Source of the DNA: CAZLLV01 sp964560325
Lineage (GTDB): Bacteria; Acidobacteriota; Thermoanaerobaculia; Multivoradales; DATKCC01
Assembly: GCA_964560325.1 (NCBI GenBank)
Contig: CAZLLV010000298.1
Location: 1 to 7,973, forward strand
Length of the DNA: 7,973 bases
Reading direction: 5' to 3'
Shown here: piece by piece, positions 5,298 through 7,973 of the stretch
Layout: every line of letters starts with the position of its first letter
Numbering within the stretch: the first letter of the stretch is position 1
Notes under the pieces: model-generated
Databases searched by the model: none
Told to the model about the DNA's origin: nothing
What the model saw: only the letters and a program-made list of their open reading frames with translations
Position numbers and translations under genes: made by a program

Positions 5298-6701
5298 GTG
5301 CGCATCCTGATCACCAACAACACGCTGGCGCATCGCGCCGGCTCCGAGCTCTGGGTGCGGGACGTCGCCCTCCGCCTCCTGGAGCGCGGCCACTCTCCCG
5401 TCGCCTACAGCCGCGACCTCGGCGAGGTGGGCGCCGAGCTGCGCCGGCAGACGGTGGCGGTCGTCGACGACCTCGATCAGCTGGGGGCGCCTCCGGATGT
5501 CATCCACGGCCATCACCACCTCGAGACGATGACGGCGGCGCTGCGGTTTCCCGACGTACCGGTGGTGGCCGTCTGTCACGGTTGGCTGCCGCCGCAGGAA
5601 GCGCCGGTGCGGTTCCCGTCGATCCGCAGGTACCTCGCGGTGGACGCGCCGACCCGCGACCGGCTCGTGCTGGAGTGCGGCATCGAGCCGAGCCGGGTCG
5701 AGGTCTTCCCCAACTTCGTCGACCTGCGCCGGTTCCCTCCGCGGGGCCCGCTCCCCGAGCGACCGCGCCGGGCTCTCGTCCTCAGCAACCAGGCGGAGGA
5801 AGGCGGGTATCTCGCAGTGATCCGCGACGTCTGCCGGGAGGCCGGGATCGAGGTCGACGCCTACGGCCTGCGACTCGGGCGTCCGCTCGCGGCCCCCGAG
5901 GCGGTGATCGGGGAGTACGACCTGGTGTTCGCCAAGGCGCGCACCGCCCTCGAGGCGGCGGCGGTCGGGGCGGCGGTGATCGTCTGTGACGAGGTGGGCC
6001 TGGGACCGATGGTGGATCGCCAGGGATTGCCCCGGTTGCGGGAGCTGAACTTCGGGATCCGCGCCATGCGCCGCGAGGCCACCGAGGAGAACCTGGCCCG
6101 CGAGCTGTCGCGCTACGATCCCGCCGAGGCGGCGGAAGTGTCGCGACGCCTGCGCGTCGAGGCGGACCTGGAACCGGCGGTCGACCGGCTGCTGGCGCTG
6201 TACGCCGAGGTGGCGGAGGAGCAGGCACGCCTGGGGAGGCCCACCGCCGGCGAGGTCGGCCGGGCGGCCTCCGCCTACCTGCGCCACGGACCGCTGCGGG
6301 GCGGCGACGTCGAGCAGGATCGGGTGGCGCTCGCGCTAGCCCGGGACGAGACGGCGCGGTTGCGGGGGGAGCTGAGCTCCGAGCGTACGGCGGCGCGCCG
6401 GCTACGGGACGAGCTCGCGCGAGCCGCCTCCGACGTCGACGAGGTCCGGGCCGCGGAGGCCCGCGCCGCCACCGCGGCGGCGAGCTCGGGGGAAGAGCTG
6501 GACGCCGCGCGACGGGCGCTCCAACGTGCCGAGAAGGAGCACGCCGCGGCCCAGGCCGCGAGCGCGGCCGAGCTGGCCTGGATCACCGGCACCCTCACCT
6601 GGCGCCTGCGCAACCGCCTCCTGGACCGGCGCTGGGTCGCTCGCCTCTACCGTCGCCTGCGAGGGTGGGACGGCGAGGGCGGAGGCGGCGGCGCCGGCTG
6701 A
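5298..6701 (+). CDS. GT4-like glycosyltransferase with C-terminal coiled coil
   Basis: A 467-residue GT-B type glycosyltransferase. The N-terminal Rossmann domain (1-~150) has AGSELWVRDVALRLLERGH (14-32), IHGHHHLE (69-76), CHGW (93-96) and the GT4 signature VFPNFVDLRRF (136-146). The second domain (~155-300) carries YDLVFAKARTALEAAAVGAA and VIVCDEVGLGPMV. The second Glu of the GT4 E-x7-E motif is present (Glu219), but the first position is Phe211, so donor binding is variant. Residues ~335-425 are an Ala/Glu/Arg-rich coiled coil. Then comes a basic amphipathic tail (ITGTLTWRLRNRLL, RRWVARLYRRLRG) that probably binds the membrane face or a partner. It presumably transfers a nucleotide-sugar residue to a cell-surface glycan; the specificity is unknown. 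The start is GTG 5298, with AGGGAG 13 nt upstream, which is rather distant. The last 55 bp overlap the convergent sulfotransferase gene and encode a Gly-rich end. Confidence 0.87.
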   Translation: MRILITNNTLAHRAGSELWVRDVALRLLERGHSPVAYSRDLGEVGAELRRQTVAVVDDLDQLGAPPDVIHGHHHLETMTAALRFPDVPVVAVCHGWLPPQEAPVRFPSIRRYLAVDAPTRDRLVLECGIEPSRVEVFPNFVDLRRFPPRGPLPERPRRALVLSNQAEEGGYLAVIRDVCREAGIEVDAYGLRLGRPLAAPEAVIGEYDLVFAKARTALEAAAVGAAVIVCDEVGLGPMVDRQGLPRLRELNFGIRAMRREATEENLARELSRYDPAEAAEVSRRLRVEADLEPAVDRLLALYAEVAEEQARLGRPTAGEVGRAASAYLRHGPLRGGDVEQDRVALALARDETARLRGELSSERTAARRLRDELARAASDVDEVRAAEARAATAAASSGEELDAARRALQRAEKEHAAAQAASAAELAWITGTLTWRLRNRLLDRRWVARLYRRLRGWDGEGGGGGAG

Positions 6702-7642
6702 CCCTGCGTCGGATGAGCCAGCCGGTAGCCGTACGCGGCGAGCAGCTCGCCGGCGATCGCCTCGAAGCGTCGCACCTCCTCCTCGTCCATCTCGCGCTCC
6801 CACACCCCGACCCGGGTGTGGACGGGCGGCTGCAGGGTCAGGGCCTGCTGCCGGAGGCGCTCCTCATGGGACACCAGCAGCGTGTCGTCGGTACGTCGCC
6901 GCGTCCGGTGCTCCTCCAGCCGCTCGGCCGTCCGCTCCGGGTACCGCAGCATCTCGTCCCGGTACTCGAGCTCGAGGAAGGCGCAGATCCGGCCGAGGGC
7001 GGGTTCCGGGCGCGCGACCAGGTCTTCGTAGCGCACCTCCAGGAAGTGCCGGACGGCGGCGCCGGCGTCGCGCGCCGCGGCGACGTTGTCCCGCCAGTAG
7101 CGAGCCAGGGTGTCGACGTCGGAAGCAGGAGAGAACCACGTTCGGCGTAGAGACAGGCTCGCATCCCTGCCGTCACGCACCAGGTGGACGAAGCGTGCTT
7201 CCGGCAGCAGCTCCTCGAGGACGGCCATCTGCCGGCAGTGGAGCGGAGTCTTGTCGCCCCACCGGGTCTTGCCGAACCGCTCGGCGTACATCCGGTAGAA
7301 GAGCCGCACTCCGTCGGCCACCGTGAAGGGATCGAGGGCCTCCAGCCGCCTCCGGTACTCCTCGGCGGGGATCCCGAAGTCGCTCCACGCGGGAGCGGTC
7401 TGCGGGAAGGAGACGACGGCGGCGAACAGCGTCTCGCGCACCTCCTCCCCGCTGCCCTCGAGACCGCGTGCGAGGGAAAGGAAGCCGGTCTCGGGAGGGA
7501 TGGCGAGCTCGGGGTGGGAATCGAGCATGAAACGGAGGAGCGTCGTCCCCGATCGCGGCGAGCCGACGATAAACGGCATCGGCGGCCGCCCGCTGCCGCG
7601 GGGACGCAGGCGCGACCAGGCCCGATCGAGAAGGCGTCTCAT
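6647..7642 (-). CDS. PAPS-dependent sulfotransferase family protein
   Basis: A 331-residue sulfotransferase (Sulfotransfer_3-like, usual length ~280-330). It would transfer sulfate from 3'-phosphoadenylyl sulfate to a hydroxyl of a glycan, protein or small molecule. The 5'-phosphosulfate loop is FIVGSPRSGTTLL (24-36), followed by DSHPEL and PPETGF. WGDKTP lies at 128-133. The 3'-phosphate motif is FVHLVRDGRDASLS (151-164), with Arg156 and Ser162/Ser164. VRYEDLV (203-209) and RVGVWEREM (277-285) are typical of the C-terminal half. The conserved fold ends near AAYGYRL (~302-308); the last ~23 residues (PAPPPPPSPS, HPRRRR) look like an unstructured extension over the 3' end of the glycosyltransferase gene. 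ATG 7642 has only a weak AGGGA 10 nt upstream. An in-frame ATG at residue 22, right before FIVGSPRSG, is an alternative. Convergence with the LmbE-like/glycosyltransferase operon suggests a shared glycan product, but the genes are not co-transcribed. Confidence 0.92.
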   Translation of the reverse strand: MRRLLDRAWSRLRPRGSGRPPMPFIVGSPRSGTTLLRFMLDSHPELAIPPETGFLSLARGLEGSGEEVRETLFAAVVSFPQTAPAWSDFGIPAEEYRRRLEALDPFTVADGVRLFYRMYAERFGKTRWGDKTPLHCRQMAVLEELLPEARFVHLVRDGRDASLSLRRTWFSPASDVDTLARYWRDNVAAARDAGAAVRHFLEVRYEDLVARPEPALGRICAFLELEYRDEMLRYPERTAERLEEHRTRRRTDDTLLVSHEERLRQQALTLQPPVHTRVGVWEREMDEEEVRRFEAIAGELLAAYGYRLAHPTQGQPAPPPPPSPSHPRRRR

Positions 7643-7678
7643 CGGAACCGATTCCCTGAGCTTGGAGGCTGTTGCTCG

Positions 7679-7810
7679 TCACGCCGGCGTCGAGCCGGGC
7701 GCGGTCGGCGCGATCCCCTCGCGGACCTCGTCCTCGAGGGCGAGGGCGATGACTTCCTGCAGGGTCCGCATCGTCTCGTCCAGCGTGTCACCCTACGTCA
7801 CGCGACGGCT
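7679..7810 (-). pseudogene. HicB-like antitoxin remnant (type II toxin-antitoxin)
   Basis: Between TAG (7793-7795) and TGA (7679-7681) the minus strand encodes 37 residues, GDTLDETMRTLQEVIALAL then EDEVREGIAPTAPGS. This matches the end of HicB-type antitoxins (GDTLEEAxxNxxEAIxLxLE...G.xIP). Directly before the stop the frame reads R-V-T, and in HicB proteins V-T-x-G-D-T-L is common. A nonsense change (such as CAG to TAG) therefore probably hit a real hicB. The whole N-terminal half (the usual YxAxxPDLPGC strand region) is missing; upstream is the stop of the crystallin-like gene. No HicA toxin (small, with GSH and His active site) is visible. ATG 7771 could at most start a 30-residue peptide, and no Shine-Dalgarno is evident. 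Confidence 0.6.
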
Positions 7811-7973
7811 CTATCCGCGGAGCTCCCGACAGCGGACCTGAAGCGAGCTCACCGAATCGTCGCCGACGCGGCTCTGGCGCAGGTCCGCGATGCTGCTCGT
7901 CACCTCGGTGTAGTCGCCGGTGAAGTTGGGGTCCCGGAAGAGGCGTGCGGTGCACCCGCGATCGACGCTGACG
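7811..7973 (-). CDS. secreted beta/gamma-crystallin-like domain protein, C-terminal part
   Basis: The last 53 codons of a minus-strand gene that continues beyond the right edge of the window. The peptide reads CTARLFRDPNFTGDYTEV (7-24), then IADLRQSRVGDDSVSSLQVRC. This is the pattern of one beta/gamma-crystallin Greek-key unit: an aromatic strand with DPNFTG, a second strand, DL, then the D-D-S-V-S-S calcium-binding motif of type (N/D)(N/D)xx(S/T)S. Cys7 and Cys48 of the fragment bracket the unit and could form a disulfide, which suggests an extracytoplasmic protein. Related bacterial proteins are Ca2+-stabilised secreted proteins or I36-type peptidase inhibitors. The start and signal peptide are outside the window, so total length and number of units are unknown. 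The stop codon lies in the same frame as the HicB remnant that follows, 15 nt before its internal stop. Confidence 0.65.
   Translation of the reverse strand, partial: VSVDRGCTARLFRDPNFTGDYTEVTSSIADLRQSRVGDDSVSSLQVRCRELRG

Noticed and set aside
4287..6287. 666-codon minus-strand open frame antisense to the LmbE-like and glycosyltransferase genes
   Set aside because: It is Arg/His/Gly/Pro-rich with no recognisable motifs and lies opposite two well-supported genes. In GC-rich DNA such antisense frames stay open because of codon bias.
7323..7841. Plus-strand open frame across the start of the sulfotransferase gene and the HicB remnant
   Set aside because: It is a Ser/Arg-rich frame antisense to the PAPS-binding motif, with no domain.
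1..7973. CRISPR array, tRNA/rRNA genes, insertion sequence ends or integrase
   Set aside because: No regularly spaced repeats, cloverleaf-like segments, rRNA-like stretches, transposase motifs or paired terminal inverted repeats were seen on reading both strands.

Overview
The window is GC-rich (roughly 70% by eye), gene-dense DNA, apparently from a Gram-negative-type environmental bacterium. It encodes a lipoprotein, a secreted adhesin-like protein with an IPTL-CTERM sorting tail, a large AI-2E-family permease and glycan-modifying enzymes. The IPTL-CTERM tail, a secreted beta/gamma-crystallin-like domain and the high GC would fit Acidobacteriota (Thermoanaerobaculia-like) or a deltaproteobacterial-type lineage. 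That placement is tentative, because no rRNA or phylogenetic marker is present.

Layout, left to right. (1) 1-539 (+) is the 3' part of a TrkA/RCK-type potassium channel or uptake regulator. It converges, across a GC-rich hairpin (541-596), on a minus-strand cluster. (2) 2099-640 (-) holds a YaiI/YqxD (DUF188) protein, a small lipoprotein and a DinB-family protein, separated by about 50 nt each; the last two have strong Shine-Dalgarno sites. (3) A 167-nt divergent region (2100-2266) contains a palindrome flanked by two 13-bp near-identical direct repeats. It leads into a secreted DUF3494 (ice-binding-like/adhesin) protein with an IPTL-CTERM tail (2267-3085, +). (4) That gene meets an AI-2E family transporter (4290-3082, -) tail to tail, the two stop codons sharing one CTAG. 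(5) A second divergent region (4291-4448) carries an interrupted inverted repeat and leads into a two-gene operon (+): a divergent LmbE/PIG-L-like protein and a GT4-like glycosyltransferase with a long coiled-coil C-terminus. (6) A PAPS-type sulfotransferase (7642-6647, -) converges on that operon with a 55-bp coding overlap. (7) The right end holds a decayed HicB antitoxin remnant and the C-terminal end of a secreted beta/gamma-crystallin-like protein. The two lie in the same frame on the minus strand.

The most coherent functional theme is cell-surface or extracellular glycan modification: the LmbE-like protein, the glycosyltransferase and the sulfotransferase, with surface-sorted DUF3494 and crystallin-like proteins nearby. 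No exosortase, CRISPR array, tRNA, rRNA, insertion sequence or complete toxin-antitoxin pair is visible. The candidate for an undescribed system is the LmbE-like/glycosyltransferase pair: the first protein carries HPGHE in place of the catalytic HPDDE motif.
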